From positions 1,550,001-1,614,000 of the forward strand of contig NZ_CP059572.1 of the NCBI RefSeq assembly GCF_019175365.1: a stretch of 64,000 bases of DNA, in the 5' to 3' direction. Position numbers and translations under genes: made by a program. Shown here one piece after another: positions 17,507-26,852 of this stretch. The DNA comes from Actinomadura graeca. Its GTDB lineage: Bacteria; Actinomycetota; Actinomycetes; Streptosporangiales; Streptosporangiaceae. A model generated the notes under the pieces. That model was not told where the DNA came from and searched no databases. It saw nothing but the letters and a program-made list of their open reading frames with translations. Position 1 is the stretch's first letter; each line of letters opens with the position of its first letter.

Positions 17507-18423
17507 CCGCGCTCCCCCGCCGCCTCGGCCAGCAGTTCGCGGGGCAGCGCGGCGAAGCGCGGGTCGGCGCCGGGCGTGGCGGCCCGCGCGAACGCGATCC
17601 CGAGCTCCGCGGCCCGGTCGGCGGCCTCCACGTCGAGGTCGTACTTGACCTCCATGTGGTCGGACACGAACCCGATCGGCACGGCGGCGACGGCGCGGAC
17701 CCCCTCGCCGTGGAGCTTCTCCAGATGATCGTCGATCTGGGGCTCCAGCCAGGGCTGGCTCGGCGGCCCGCTCCGGCTCTGGTAGACGAGATCCCACGGC
17801 TTCCCGGGGGCCGCCTGGTGGGCGACGGCCCGCGCGGCCTCCTCCAGCTCCGCCACGTACAGCTCGCGGTTGGGCTGGGAGAGCGGCACGCTGTGCGCGG
17901 TGAAGACCAGCCGCGCGCCTTCGGGCAGGCGGCCGAGGGCGTCTCTGGCGGCGTCCGCGAACGGGTCCAGGAACCCGGGCCTGTCGCTGTAGACGGGCAG
18001 CTTGACGATTTCAGGCGCGTCCGGGACCTCGTCCCGCGCGCGCGCAATGTCCTCCAGGTACTGGTCGTTGGTGGAGTAGCCGCTGTAGGCGGACGTGACG
18101 AAGGCGGCCGCCCGCGTGATCCCGTCGGCCTTCATCTGCCGGACGGTGTCGGCGAGGTAGGGCGCCCAGTTGCGGTTCCCCCAGTAGACCGGCAGGCCCA
18201 CGCCGTGGGCGGCGAAGTCCGCCTCGATCGCGGATATGAGCTCCCGGCAGAGGGCGTTGATGGGGCTCACCCCCCCGAAGAGGTAGTAGTGCTCCCCCAC
18301 CTCCTCCAGGCGCTCACGGGGGATGTTGCGGCCGCGGGTCACGTTCTCCAGGAAGGGGACCACGTCATCGGGCCCCTCCGGCCCCCCGAAGGACAGCAGA
18401 AGCAACGCGTCGAACGACGTCAT
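17503..18423 (-). CDS. hemH: Ferrochelatase (coproporphyrin III type expected)
   Basis: Inserts Fe(II) into the porphyrin ring; actinobacterial enzymes act on coproporphyrin III, hence the alternative name cpfC. The 306-aa protein shows [21 protein letters not shown] at the start, [26 protein letters not shown], the catalytic-histidine segment FTAHSVP, and [16 protein letters not shown] with the second conserved acidic/histidine site. It is on the short side for the family. ATG 18423 is chosen over a codon 12 bp upstream because family members start [18 protein letters not shown]. It is followed in operon by the phosphatase. Confidence 0.93.
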   Translation of the reverse strand: MTSFDALLLLSFGGPEGPDDVVPFLENVTRGRNIPRERLEEVGEHYYLFGGVSPINALCRELISAIEADFAAHGVGLPVYWGNRNWAPYLADTVRQMKADGITRAAAFVTSAYSGYSTNDQYLEDIARARDEVPDAPEIVKLPVYSDRPGFLDPFADAARDALGRLPEGARLVFTAHSVPLSQPNRELYVAELEEAARAVAHQAAPGKPWDLVYQSRSGPPSQPWLEPQIDDHLEKLHGEGVRAVAAVPIGFVSDHMEVKYDLDVEAADRAAELGIAFARAATPGADPRFAALPRELLAEAAGERG

Positions 18424-18457
18424 GCCCCCATCCAACCAGCCGTCCCGCGATGCCCGA

Positions 18458-19657
18458 TCACCGGTAGCGCGCGGCGTACGCCTTGGCGAGGTTCAGGACC
18501 TTCTGGACATACCAGTCGGCATGGTTGTACTGCCAGACCGCCCGGTACAGCTGCTGCCCGCCCTTGCCCGCGCCGTTCGCGCACAGATACCTGGCCGCGC
18601 CGGGGACGGCGTCGAAGGGGTTCATGATGTCGGCCTTGCCGTCGCGGTCGCCGTCCACGCCGTAGGAGCGCCACGTCGCCGGCATGAACTGCATGGGGCC
18701 GAGCGCGCCCGCGCTGGAGCGCCCGGCGTTGCGGCCGTGGTCGCTCTCGACCTGCCCGATCGCGGCGAGGACCGTCCAGGACAGGCCCCGGCAGGCCGTG
18801 GCCGCCTGCTTGTACAGGTCCAGGTAGCTGCCGGGGCGGCCGCCGTCCGCCGCCGGCCGGTACCTGCGCTCGTGCAGGTTCACCACGCTGGAGCCGCGCC
18901 CGAGGATCCCGGCCACCGCGGCGGCGACCTTGCCGGGACTGGCGCCGGGCGCGTTGACCAGCACCGCGATGTCGGGGACGAGGCCCATCCGCGCCCCCGG
19001 GTCCCTGCCGACCAGCATGTCGATGCCGGGCAGGCCGAGCTGCCCGGAGCCGCCCATGGTCAGGCTCGGCATCGTCCGGGCCACGACCGGGTACCGCAGG
19101 CCCCTGCCGAGCCGCAGCTTCTCGGCGGCGGCCGGGGACACCACGAACTGCCCGCCCGCCAGGGCCGTCCACAGGTCGGTCCTCTGCGCGGTGCCCGGCG
19201 GCGTCCAGGAGCGGAACGCCGACGGCTCGACCGCGAACGCGTTGACCTGCCGTCCCTGGAGCTGGACGGCGCCGCCCGCGGCCGTCACCACGTCCCTGAC
19301 CTTGGCCAGCCTGGAGATCCTGGCGATGCGGTCCGCGGGGATCGGGCCCTTCGCCACCGCCAGCACGTCCGGCGGGACGACGCGGCGCAGCGGCGCCACC
19401 TGGCCGTCCTCCACCACGTTCACCGGGCCGCCGGGACCCGCGCCCGGCGCCTCCACCCGCGCCGCCGCGCCGGGCGGGTCGTCGTCCCCGGCGGTCAGCG
19501 CGGCGTAGGTCCCGCCGGAGGCCGTCCCGAGCGCGAGCACCGCGATGGCGGCGACGGCGAGCGGCAGCCCCCGCGGCGTCCTCCGGCCGGGCGAAGGGCG
19601 CGACGGCGGGCGCGCGGCAGGGGTCTCGGAGGGCGACGGCGGTGAGGATGCGGCCAC
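18458..19657 (-). CDS. Secreted lytic transglycosylase (MltB/SLT-like)
   Basis: About 399 aa from GTG 19657, which has GGGAA eight bases upstream; TTG 19669 is an alternative. A cytoplasmic Pro/Ser-rich tail and one membrane span ([24 protein letters not shown]) precede an extracellular region of ~210 aa of unknown fold (residues ~70-280). The C-terminal catalytic domain contains [12 protein letters not shown] with the catalytic Glu, then [16 protein letters not shown], typical of transglycosylases that cut peptidoglycan glycan strands with 1,6-anhydro product. A GTTACCTG/CAGGTAAC inverted repeat lies 32 bp upstream. Confidence 0.87.
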   Translation of the reverse strand: MAASSPPSPSETPAARPPSRPSPGRRTPRGLPLAVAAIAVLALGTASGGTYAALTAGDDDPPGAAARVEAPGAGPGGPVNVVEDGQVAPLRRVVPPDVLAVAKGPIPADRIARISRLAKVRDVVTAAGGAVQLQGRQVNAFAVEPSAFRSWTPPGTAQRTDLWTALAGGQFVVSPAAAEKLRLGRGLRYPVVARTMPSLTMGGSGQLGLPGIDMLVGRDPGARMGLVPDIAVLVNAPGASPGKVAAAVAGILGRGSSVVNLHERRYRPAADGGRPGSYLDLYKQAATACRGLSWTVLAAIGQVESDHGRNAGRSSAGALGPMQFMPATWRSYGVDGDRDGKADIMNPFDAVPGAARYLCANGAGKGGQQLYRAVWQYNHADWYVQKVLNLAKAYAARYR

Positions 19658-19688
19658 AACATTTCCCAACGAGCGTCGCTACGGGTGA

Positions 19689-19723
19689 GTTACCTGTCTT
19701 TTCACTTCTTTCCCCCAGGTAAC
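19689..19723. promoter_or_regulatory. Inverted repeat GTTACCTG-N19-CAGGTAAC
   Basis: Perfect 8-bp arms at 19689-19696 and 19716-19723 with a 19-nt pyrimidine-rich spacer, in the 137-bp gap between the leftward transglycosylase and the rightward MFS gene. The arms and spacing suit a dimeric or two-site regulator of the divergent promoters, or a hairpin in either leader. Confidence 0.5.
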
Positions 19724-19794
19724 GTGATCATCGCGCTGAAGTCGAAGAACATGCTCGGGGGGTGCTCCCTCCCCCGGTGCGGGGGGAGGACGGG

Positions 19795-21009
19795 TTGGCC
19801 AGTACCTACCGAGAGCTGCTGGCGGTACCGGGCGCCCGGCTCTTCGTGGCCGCGGGGCTCGTCGGCCGCATGTCGATGGCCATGGAGGGCATCGGCATCG
19901 TCCTTCTGGTGTCCGCGGTCACCGGATCGTACGGTATCGCCGGAGCCGTCAGCGCGACGCTGGCGCTCGCGTTCGCGGCCGGGGCGCCGCTCACCGCGCG
20001 GCTCGCCGACCGGTACGGGCAGCACCGCGTGCTGGTCCCGGTGGTCCTGGTGAACACCACGGGCTACACCCTGCTGATCGTCTGCGCCCAGGCGCGCCTG
20101 CCGGTGTGGACGCTGTTCGCCGCCGCCGCCGTGGCGGGGCTCACGCAGGTGTCGCTGGGCGCCTGGGTGCGGGCGCGATGGTCGTACCTGCTGCGCGATA
20201 CCCCCGCGCGCATCGGCGCCGCGTACTCGTTCGAGTCGGTCGTGGACGAGACGATCTTCATCACCGGGCCGATGCTCGTCACGGCGCTGTCCACGGGCGT
20301 CCACCCGGCGGCGGGCATCGCCGCCGCGGCGTCCTTCACGCTCGTGGGCTGCCTGGCGATGGCGTGGCTGCGCGACACCGAGCCGCCGCCGCGCCCGCGG
20401 GAGCCGGGGGCGGGCGGGGGGAGCGTGCTGCGCAACCCCGGTGTGCTGGTGATGTCGCCGGTGTTCCTGATGCTCGGCATGGTGTTCGGCTCGATCGACG
20501 TCAGCGGGGTCGCGTTCGCCGAGGAGGAGGGCCACAAGGCCCTCGCCGGCGTGCTGATCGGCTGCTACGCGCTGGGCAGCGGCGCGGCGGCGCTCTGGTA
20601 CGGGGCGCGGCACTGGCGCAGCCCCCTGTCCAGGCGGTTCCTGATCGGGCTGGGCCTGCTGGTGGTGGGGCTCGTCCCGCCCGTCCTCATCGGGAACCTC
20701 TACCTGATGATGTCCGTGGTGTTCTTCTCCGGGCTGGCGATCTCGCCGACGATCATCCCGGGCTTCGGGCTGGTGGAACGGCTCGTCCCGGCGGCGCAGC
20801 TCACCGAGGGGCTGGCGCTGGTCTCCACGGCGGTGGGCATCGGGGTGGCGCTCGGCTCCTCGCTGTCGGGCCGGGTGGTGGACGCCGAGGGCGCGCACAC
20901 GGCGTTCCTCGTCCCGCTGGCGTGCGCGGTGGTCGCGGCGGTCATCGGGCTGGCGGGTGCCCGGTCGCTGCGCAAACGTGAACTTTCCTCGCAATCATCC
21001 GCCGAGTAG
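19795..21009 (+). CDS. MFS transporter
   Basis: A 404-aa protein with 11-12 predicted spans, split by a Pro/Gly-rich central loop at about residue 200. The loop after span 2 carries the major-facilitator element LADRYGQHRVL. I place the start at TTG 19795 because the run GGGGGGAGGA lies four bases upstream; the in-frame ATG-less extension from 19762 has no ribosome site. Substrate unknown. The oxidase gene begins nine bases after its stop and may be co-transcribed. Confidence 0.87.
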   Translation: MASTYRELLAVPGARLFVAAGLVGRMSMAMEGIGIVLLVSAVTGSYGIAGAVSATLALAFAAGAPLTARLADRYGQHRVLVPVVLVNTTGYTLLIVCAQARLPVWTLFAAAAVAGLTQVSLGAWVRARWSYLLRDTPARIGAAYSFESVVDETIFITGPMLVTALSTGVHPAAGIAAAASFTLVGCLAMAWLRDTEPPPRPREPGAGGGSVLRNPGVLVMSPVFLMLGMVFGSIDVSGVAFAEEEGHKALAGVLIGCYALGSGAAALWYGARHWRSPLSRRFLIGLGLLVVGLVPPVLIGNLYLMMSVVFFSGLAISPTIIPGFGLVERLVPAAQLTEGLALVSTAVGIGVALGSSLSGRVVDAEGAHTAFLVPLACAVVAAVIGLAGARSLRKRELSSQSSAE

Positions 21010-21018
21010 AGTCGGCGC

Positions 21019-22329
21019 ATGTCACCCCAGACCACCCGGACATGGCGGAACTGGGCGGGAAATCAGCAGGTCACGCCGCGCCGGACGGCGACCCCGCGCA
21101 CCGCCGGAGAGGTGGCCGACGCGGTGCGGTCGGCCGCGCGCGACGGCCTCACGGTCCGGATGACGGGCAGCGGGCACTCCTTCACCGGAGCGGCCGTCGC
21201 GGAAGGCGTCCTGCTGCGCCCCGCCGCGCTCACCAGGGTCCGCTCCGTCGACACCGCCACCGGCCTGGTGACCGTCGAGGCCGGGCTCCCGCTGCACGCG
21301 TTCAACCGCGTCCTGGACGAGCACGGCCTCGCACTGGCCAACATGGGCGACATCCAGGAGCAGACCGTCGCCGGCGCTCTGCAGACCGCCACGCACGGCA
21401 CCGGCCGCGACGCCGCCGGGCTGGCCTCCCAGGTCGCCGCCTTGGAACTGGTCCTCGCCGACGGCACCACCGTCACCTGCTCGGCCGACGAGCGCGCCGA
21501 TCTGTTCGACGCGGCCCGCGCCGGGCTCGGGGCACTCGGCATCGTCACGGCCATCACCTGGAGGACCGTCCCGGCGTTCCTCCTGCGCGCGCAGGAGGAA
21601 CCGATGCGGTGGGACGAGGTGCTCGCGCGCGTCGACGAGTTCGACGCGGCCAACGAGCACTTCGAGTTCTACTGGTTCCCCCACACCGAAGGCTGCCTCA
21701 CCAAGCGCAACAATCGCGTCGAGGGTCCCGCGCAGCCCCTGTCCAAGATGAAGCACTGGCTGGACGATCGGTTCCTGTCCAACACCGTGTTCGGGGCCGT
21801 CAACAAGGTCACGCACGTGGCGCCCGCCTCGACGCCCTTCGTCAACGGCATCTCAGCCAAGGCGCTCGGTGCGCGCACGTACAGCGACACGTCCTACAAG
21901 GTGTTCACGAGTCCCCGGACAGTGCGCTTCAAGGAACAGGAGTACGCGATCCCGCGCGAGGACCTCGTTCCCGCACTGCGCGAACTCCGCTCCCTGTTCG
22001 CACGTGAGGACTGGCGGATCAGCTTCCCCATCGAGGTCCGGCTCCTCCCGCAGGAAGACGCCTGGCTGTCCATGGCGTACGGGCGTCCCACCGCGTTCAT
22101 CGCCGTCCACGTCTACCATCGCGACGCGCACGAGACGTACTTCCGCGGCGTCGAGAACCTTCTGACGGCGCTCGGCGGACGCCCGCACTGGGGCAAACTC
22201 CACACCCGTGACGCCGCCTACCTGGAGAAGGTGTACCCGCGGTACGGCGACTTCCGGAGTCTGCGCGACGAACTGGACCCGGACCGCCGCTTCGCGAACC
22301 CGTACACGACGCGGGTCTTCGGAGACTGA
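21019..22329 (+). CDS. FAD-linked sugar-1,4-lactone oxidase (ALO/GULO family)
   Basis: A 436-aa protein of the VAO-type flavoprotein family. The FAD-binding half includes the flavin-attachment segment RMTGSGHSFTGAAV (His near residue 58) and the IQEQTVAGALQTATHGTG pyrophosphate loop. The C-terminal ALO domain ends with the family hallmark RRFANPYTTRVFGD. Members oxidise D-arabinono- or L-gulono-1,4-lactone with O2 or another acceptor; some actinobacterial members act on other polyols. It follows the MFS gene by nine bases. The stop codon lies in an 18-bp tandem duplication leading into a hairpin. Confidence 0.9.
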   Translation: MSPQTTRTWRNWAGNQQVTPRRTATPRTAGEVADAVRSAARDGLTVRMTGSGHSFTGAAVAEGVLLRPAALTRVRSVDTATGLVTVEAGLPLHAFNRVLDEHGLALANMGDIQEQTVAGALQTATHGTGRDAAGLASQVAALELVLADGTTVTCSADERADLFDAARAGLGALGIVTAITWRTVPAFLLRAQEEPMRWDEVLARVDEFDAANEHFEFYWFPHTEGCLTKRNNRVEGPAQPLSKMKHWLDDRFLSNTVFGAVNKVTHVAPASTPFVNGISAKALGARTYSDTSYKVFTSPRTVRFKEQEYAIPREDLVPALRELRSLFAREDWRISFPIEVRLLPQEDAWLSMAYGRPTAFIAVHVYHRDAHETYFRGVENLLTALGGRPHWGKLHTRDAAYLEKVYPRYGDFRSLRDELDPDRRFANPYTTRVFGD

Positions 22330-22349
22330 GCGGTCTTCGGAGACTGAGC
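22314..22349 (+). repeat. 18-bp tandem duplication spanning the stop codon
   Basis: GGTCTTCGGAGACTGAGC occurs at 22314-22331 and again, identical, at 22332-22349. The first copy encodes the last residues V-F-G-D and the stop of the lactone oxidase; the second lies just outside the gene and provides the left arm of the following hairpin. Confidence 0.95.
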
Positions 22350-22360
22350 GGTCTCCGAAG
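22335..22360. terminator. Hairpin terminator between convergent genes
   Basis: Perfect 10-bp stem CTTCGGAGAC / GTCTCCGAAG with a 6-nt TGAGCG loop, six bases past the oxidase stop and 24 bp from the end of the opposing gene. Confidence 0.8.
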
Positions 22361-22383
22361 GGTGACATGGCCTTCAGCGGCCC

Positions 22384-23271
22384 TCATCCGGCGGGTGCGC
22401 TGCGCTGAGGCTCCGCGCCGCCCTGCTCCTCGCCGCCCGTGCCCGGCGTCGGCGTCGGCGTGCTCGGCGCCGTCGGCGTGGACGGCCGCGTGGTCGTGGG
22501 ACCGTCCGTCGGCCGCTCCGTCGGCGGCGCGGTCGTCCCGTCCGTCAGGCCGCCGGTCGGCCGCTCCGTAGGCGTCTCGCCCGAGGGCTCCCCGCTGGGC
22601 GTCTCCTCCTCGGGGGACCTCTCGGTGGACGGCGTGTCCCGCGGTGACTGCTTCGTCGTGCCGCCCCCGCCGAGCACCTTCGTGACGGTCAGCCCGTTGC
22701 CCTTGTCGCCGATCGGCCCGCCGGCCGCCGCCTCGTACACCGTGATGCCGCCGAGCACCACCGCGAACACCACGGCCGAGGTGACCACGAGCTTCACCCA
22801 GTGGTGGCGGGCCCAGTCCGCCGTGCTCCGCAACGCCGACCGCCGGACGACCTCCCGCACCGCCTCCTCGCCCGCCATCCCGGCGAGGGCGTCCGCGACG
22901 GTCATGGACGGGTCCATGGACGGATCGACGCGCGTCACGCCGGGGTCGAGGTCCATCCGCGTCACGTTCGGGTCGGACCACACCACCGTGCGGGTCGGGT
23001 CGGCGCTCACCGCCTCCGCCGCCGCGCCCCGCGCCGCGTCCCGCTGCTGCGCCGCCGCCTGGAGGTGGCCCAGATCCTTGATCTGCTCACGGCCCTGGTC
23101 CAGGTAGTGCTTGCACACGGCGGAGCCGGCCGTCGACACCACGCTCATGAACGCCGCGCCCAGGATCGTCCCGTACACGCCGAGGTACGACGCCCCCACC
23201 GCCGCGGCGGCCGTCGCCAGCCCGCTCGCGATCAGCTGCGTCGTGCTCAGGTCTGGCAGCTTGCGCTGCAT
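22384..23271 (-). CDS. Membrane protein with Ser/Thr/Pro-rich extracellular tail
   Basis: A 295-aa protein. Two closely spaced hydrophobic segments at about residues 12-52 form an N-terminal hairpin. A ~90-residue charged cytoplasmic region follows, then a third span near residues 155-175 (VKLVVTSAVVFAVVLGGITVYEA). The last ~115 residues are low-complexity, rich in Thr, Pro, Glu and Ser, and probably extracellular or wall-spanning. Proteins of this plan are frequent in actinomycetes. No enzyme motif is visible. Monocistronic and convergent with the oxidase. Confidence 0.75.
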   Translation of the reverse strand: MQRKLPDLSTTQLIASGLATAAAAVGASYLGVYGTILGAAFMSVVSTAGSAVCKHYLDQGREQIKDLGHLQAAAQQRDAARGAAAEAVSADPTRTVVWSDPNVTRMDLDPGVTRVDPSMDPSMTVADALAGMAGEEAVREVVRRSALRSTADWARHHWVKLVVTSAVVFAVVLGGITVYEAAAGGPIGDKGNGLTVTKVLGGGGTTKQSPRDTPSTERSPEEETPSGEPSGETPTERPTGGLTDGTTAPPTERPTDGPTTTRPSTPTAPSTPTPTPGTGGEEQGGAEPQRSAPAG

Positions 23272-23715
23272 TGCGCCGATTCCCCCCGTCCGATAGTGAA
23301 CAAATCTCCCGAACCGAAACTAACGGCCACGTTCCGGTGTTCCACGCACGGACGTGATGCTCGCTACGCCAAACGGCTGGAGTCCCAGGGCCCGGTCAGG
23401 CACAGTGTGGAAAAGGATGCACAAGAATCAGGCAGAGCGCTCCCGGCCGGACCCCGGCCCCGGCAAGCTTGGTCAGGTGCCCTCTTCGGCCTCGTGAAGG
23501 GGGCTTCGAGAGCGGCGATGTTCGGACATGCCGGGTACGGTGCTGGCAGCAGGTGTGTCCGAAAGAGAGACTCGGGAACCCGGGGGGAAGGGCACGCATG
23601 CGCCCTCGGCGGGCAACGGCCGACCGGCCGGTGAGAGCACGATGGAGGCGGGCTCATCACCGGACGCGCGGTCCGGCGCCCTCCGTGCCGTCTGGACAGG
23701 GCAGGAAGGACACGC
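23272..23715. other. 444-bp divergent intergenic region upstream of sepH
   Basis: I see no gene, RNA or strong regulatory palindrome. The AT-richer part (about 23290-23345) next to the leftward membrane-protein gene is the likely site of its promoter. A short repeat CCGGAC-GCGCG-GTCCGG near 23661 could form a weak hairpin in the sepH leader. AGGAAGGA just before 23716 is the sepH ribosome site. Confidence 0.5.
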
Positions 23716-25713
23716 ATGCAGGAGCTGCGCCTCGTCGCGGTCAGCGAGGACGGAACGTACCTCGTCCTGGCCACCGCGGGCCGAGGCACCCGGTTCACCC
23801 TGCCCGTCGACGACCGGCTCCGCGCCGCGGTCCGTGGGCACTTCTCCCGCCTCGGCCAGTTCGAGATCGAAGTGGAGAGTCCCTTGCGTCCCAAGGAGAT
23901 CCAGGCCCGTATCCGTTCCGGCGAGACCGCGGAGGAGATCGCCGAGTCGGCGGGCATCCCCGTCGAACGCATCCGCTGGTTCGAGGGGCCGGTCCTGCAG
24001 GAGCGCGAGTACATGGCCCAGCAGGCGCAGCGGGTCACGGTCCGCCGCCCCGGCGAGTCCACGCCCGGCCCGCCCCTCGGTGAGACCGTCGAGGAGCGCC
24101 TCGGCCGCGGCGGCGTCGACCTCGAAGAGGTCGAGTGGGACTCCTGGAAGTGCGAGGACAACACCTGGCGCGTCCGCCTCTCCTTCTTCGACAACGGCCG
24201 CCCGCACGCCGCCGAGTGGGTCTTCGACCCCCGCCGCCGCCACGTCTCCCCCCTCGACGAGGTCGCCTCCCGCCTCACCGCCGCCGAGTGGGACGAGGAG
24301 TCCCTGGCCGACACCGTCACCCCGCTCGTCCCGCGCCGTCCCGCCATGAAGGTCGTCTCCGGCGACCGCGGCATCCCCGCCGAGCCCGAGCAGCCGGGCC
24401 CCGGGCCGCTGCGCACCGCCGAGCCGCGCGACTACGTCCTCGAACGCGGCCGCGTGCTCGACCCGCACCCGTCGTTCCCGTCCACCGACCCCACGCCCCT
24501 GCGCGAGGCGGCCCAGCTGCGCGAGGCCGGCCGTCCCCGCGGTCCCGCGGAGGCCGCCGGCGGCGACACCCCGCACCTGCGCCAGGCCGCCGCGCCCGCC
24601 GAGGCCATGGCCGCCCGTGAGGCGGCTCCTGCGCGCCCCGCGCCCGAGGACCCCCGGAAGGCCCGTCCCGCCGCCCGCGACCACGGCCGCCCGCACGGCA
24701 CCACCGCGCCCACCGGCACCGCGCCCCGCGACGAGCCCGACACGTCCCAGGCCGTCCGGCCGGGCGAGGACGCCGACGAGTTCGAGACGGCCGGCGATCT
24801 GACGCGGCCGCACGAGCCCGCGCCGCACCGCGAGGCCACGTCCGTTCCCGAGACCGCCTCCGCTCTCGAAGCGGTGCAGGAACAGCAAGAGGCGGATGAG
24901 GCGCCCGAGAGCCCGGTCAAGGCACCCGGCGACGGCGCCGGCACAGGCGACGACCTCGAAATAGCGGCCCACGACGAGGCCCCTGAGCCGGGCGAGGACA
25001 CGGCGGCGCCCGAGGCCGCCGAACAGGACCGCGCCGCCGGACACGACCGCAAGGCCCGGCCACTCGACGACGCCCCCGCGGCCGCCGCCCTCCAGGACGA
25101 CGCCGACGCGTCCCAGGCCGCCGCCCTCGACGAGGACACCGGCTCCCCCGCGCCGCGCGAGGACGCCTCGGAGCTCCAGAAGGCCGGGCCCGCCGCGTCC
25201 CATGACCACGAGGACGAGTCCCGCGACGAGGCGCCCCTGCACGCCGACGAGGACGGGACGGCCGCGGGCACCGGCCCCCGGGAGGCGGCCGCCGCCACGG
25301 CGCCCGCCGATGCGGACCCGGACGAGACGGCCGCGCGCGTCACGGCCCCCGAGGTCGCGGCTCCCGGAAACGACGAGGACACCGCGGACACTGAGGACGC
25401 CGCGGACGAGCGGCCCGCCGCGTCCGGCGACGAGCCCGGCGAGGCGGAGACAGAGACGGCGGAGACGCCCGAGAAGGCGCCCGCGGCGCGGAAGGGGTCG
25501 GCCGGGCAGCGGACCGCTCACCGTCCCCCGGCGAAGAAGAAGCCCGCCGGGCGTCCCGCCACGCCACCGGTGCAGGACAAGCCCGCGGCGGCGTCGGAGA
25601 CCCCGGCCGCCGCCCAGCGACCCGCGGCGCGCGGACGGCGCAAGGCCAAGGGCAAGCGCGCCTCCGTCCCGTCCTGGGACGAGATCATGTTCGGGGCGCG
25701 CCGCCCCGAGTGA
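23716..25713 (+). CDS. sepH: Septation protein SepH with very long acidic C-terminal region
   Basis: SepH binds FtsZ and promotes Z-ring assembly during actinobacterial division. The N-terminal ~170 residues are the conserved DUF3071 domain: MQELRLVAVSEDGTYLVLA, the helix-turn-helix-like PKEIQARIRSGETAEEIAES, and WKCEDNTWRVRLSFFDNGRP. Residues ~215-600 are disordered, dominated by Ala, Glu, Asp, Pro and Arg. A basic Lys/Pro/Ala stretch and the conserved end SVPSWDEIMFGARRPE close the protein. At 665 aa it is about twice the length of Streptomyces SepH as I recall it. The start has an AGGAAGGA site. Confidence 0.93.
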   Translation: MQELRLVAVSEDGTYLVLATAGRGTRFTLPVDDRLRAAVRGHFSRLGQFEIEVESPLRPKEIQARIRSGETAEEIAESAGIPVERIRWFEGPVLQEREYMAQQAQRVTVRRPGESTPGPPLGETVEERLGRGGVDLEEVEWDSWKCEDNTWRVRLSFFDNGRPHAAEWVFDPRRRHVSPLDEVASRLTAAEWDEESLADTVTPLVPRRPAMKVVSGDRGIPAEPEQPGPGPLRTAEPRDYVLERGRVLDPHPSFPSTDPTPLREAAQLREAGRPRGPAEAAGGDTPHLRQAAAPAEAMAAREAAPARPAPEDPRKARPAARDHGRPHGTTAPTGTAPRDEPDTSQAVRPGEDADEFETAGDLTRPHEPAPHREATSVPETASALEAVQEQQEADEAPESPVKAPGDGAGTGDDLEIAAHDEAPEPGEDTAAPEAAEQDRAAGHDRKARPLDDAPAAAALQDDADASQAAALDEDTGSPAPREDASELQKAGPAASHDHEDESRDEAPLHADEDGTAAGTGPREAAAATAPADADPDETAARVTAPEVAAPGNDEDTADTEDAADERPAASGDEPGEAETETAETPEKAPAARKGSAGQRTAHRPPAKKKPAGRPATPPVQDKPAAASETPAAAQRPAARGRRKAKGKRASVPSWDEIMFGARRPE

Positions 25714-25749
25714 CCGCCGTCACCGGCGCCGGTCCCCGGCAGCGCGGAA

Positions 25750-25781
25750 CGCCCCGGCGTGGCCGTGGCCGTGCCGGGGCG
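25750..25781. terminator. Hairpin between sepH and the protease gene
   Basis: A 9-bp stem CGCCCCGGC / GCCGGGGCG with a 14-nt loop, 36 bp after the sepH stop and 36 bp before the convergent protease gene end. Confidence 0.6.
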
Positions 25782-25817
25782 GACGCCGGGTCGCCGGGTC
25801 GCCGTGTCGCCGGGACG

Positions 25818-26654
25818 TCAGGCCGGGGAGATCACGCTGTCGATCCACTCCGCGTGGACGGTCACGTCGGTGTAGATGCCGAGCCCGGTGTGGCAGTCGG
25901 GGAACTGCGGCTGGGGCTTGTCAGGGTCCTGCGGCAGCGACTCGACACGGCTGAAGGCGCCGATGAGCCGCCAGCCCCCGGCCGTCCGGCGCAGCAGCGG
26001 GCCACCGGAGTCCCCGAAGCACGGCCCGGCCTCGGTCTCGGGGTTGCCGGTGCACACCTCGGACGCGGGCTGGATGGCGCCGCCGGTCACGTGCCTGCAC
26101 GTCGAGGGCTCGCGGATCGCCGAGTCGAGCTGCTTCAGCACGTCGGGCGTCTCGCAGCCGGTGTTGGGGCCGGGCGCGGTGCACCCCCACCCCAGCAGCC
26201 GGGTCGGGGTTCCGGTGGCCTGCCGGGTGTCCAGGGCGATGGGCGCCTCCGGGACCGGCTGGTCGAGCTTGACCAGCGCGATGTCGAAGTGGTTCCAGTT
26301 GCCCTCGGGGTGCGGGACGATCCGCTGGGCGTCGCGGAGACTGCCGCCGTCGGCGTGGTGGTGGCTGCCGATGCGGAGCCGGACGTCCGCGGGCTGCTTG
26401 TCCGCCACGCAGTGCCAGGCCGTGACGACCCATTCGGCGTCCAGCAGGCTGCCCCCGCAGAAATGCTCGTTCGCGGTGGTCTGGAGGGACGCCATGAAGG
26501 GATACGGCTCCGTCGCGTCCTCACCACCGATGACCATGGTGGACGCGCCGCCGCCCGGCGGGTCGGGCTCGGCCGGCGCGGCGAGCGCGGCCGGGCCGGT
26601 CAGGCCGAGCCACAGCAGGGCCGACGCGGCCAAGGTCAAACGGAGGCTGCGCAC
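25818..26654 (-). CDS. Secreted trypsin-like serine protease (S1 family)
   Basis: A 278-aa preproprotease. A signal peptide (MRSLRLTLAASALLWLGLTG, cleavage around residue 25) and a short propeptide precede the mature N-terminus VIGGEDATEP (residues ~41-50). The triad is visible: His in TAWHCVA (~81), Asp in NHFDIALVKL (~123) and Ser in CFGDSGGPL (~213). Seven cysteines outside the signal peptide allow three disulfides. The start is GTG 26654 with GGAAGGA upstream. It stands alone and is exported by Sec, probably for nutrient or developmental proteolysis. Confidence 0.92.
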   Translation of the reverse strand: MRSLRLTLAASALLWLGLTGPAALAAPAEPDPPGGGASTMVIGGEDATEPYPFMASLQTTANEHFCGGSLLDAEWVVTAWHCVADKQPADVRLRIGSHHHADGGSLRDAQRIVPHPEGNWNHFDIALVKLDQPVPEAPIALDTRQATGTPTRLLGWGCTAPGPNTGCETPDVLKQLDSAIREPSTCRHVTGGAIQPASEVCTGNPETEAGPCFGDSGGPLLRRTAGGWRLIGAFSRVESLPQDPDKPQPQFPDCHTGLGIYTDVTVHAEWIDSVISPA

Positions 26655-26852
26655 AATGCATGTCCTTCCGGTGTCGGGAGTGCGTCCGGAGGCGCACGTG
26701 GGAAGCCCCCGGACCCGATGATCGTGCGCCTCGACGCTAAAGGGGCCCTGACGCGGCGAACGACCCAGCCTGCACGACGCGCCTGGGACAGGAGCCTGTA
26801 CCGGGCGGAGGATGCTCAGGGCCTTCGCGCGGCGGCGGTGGCGGCCGCGCGA

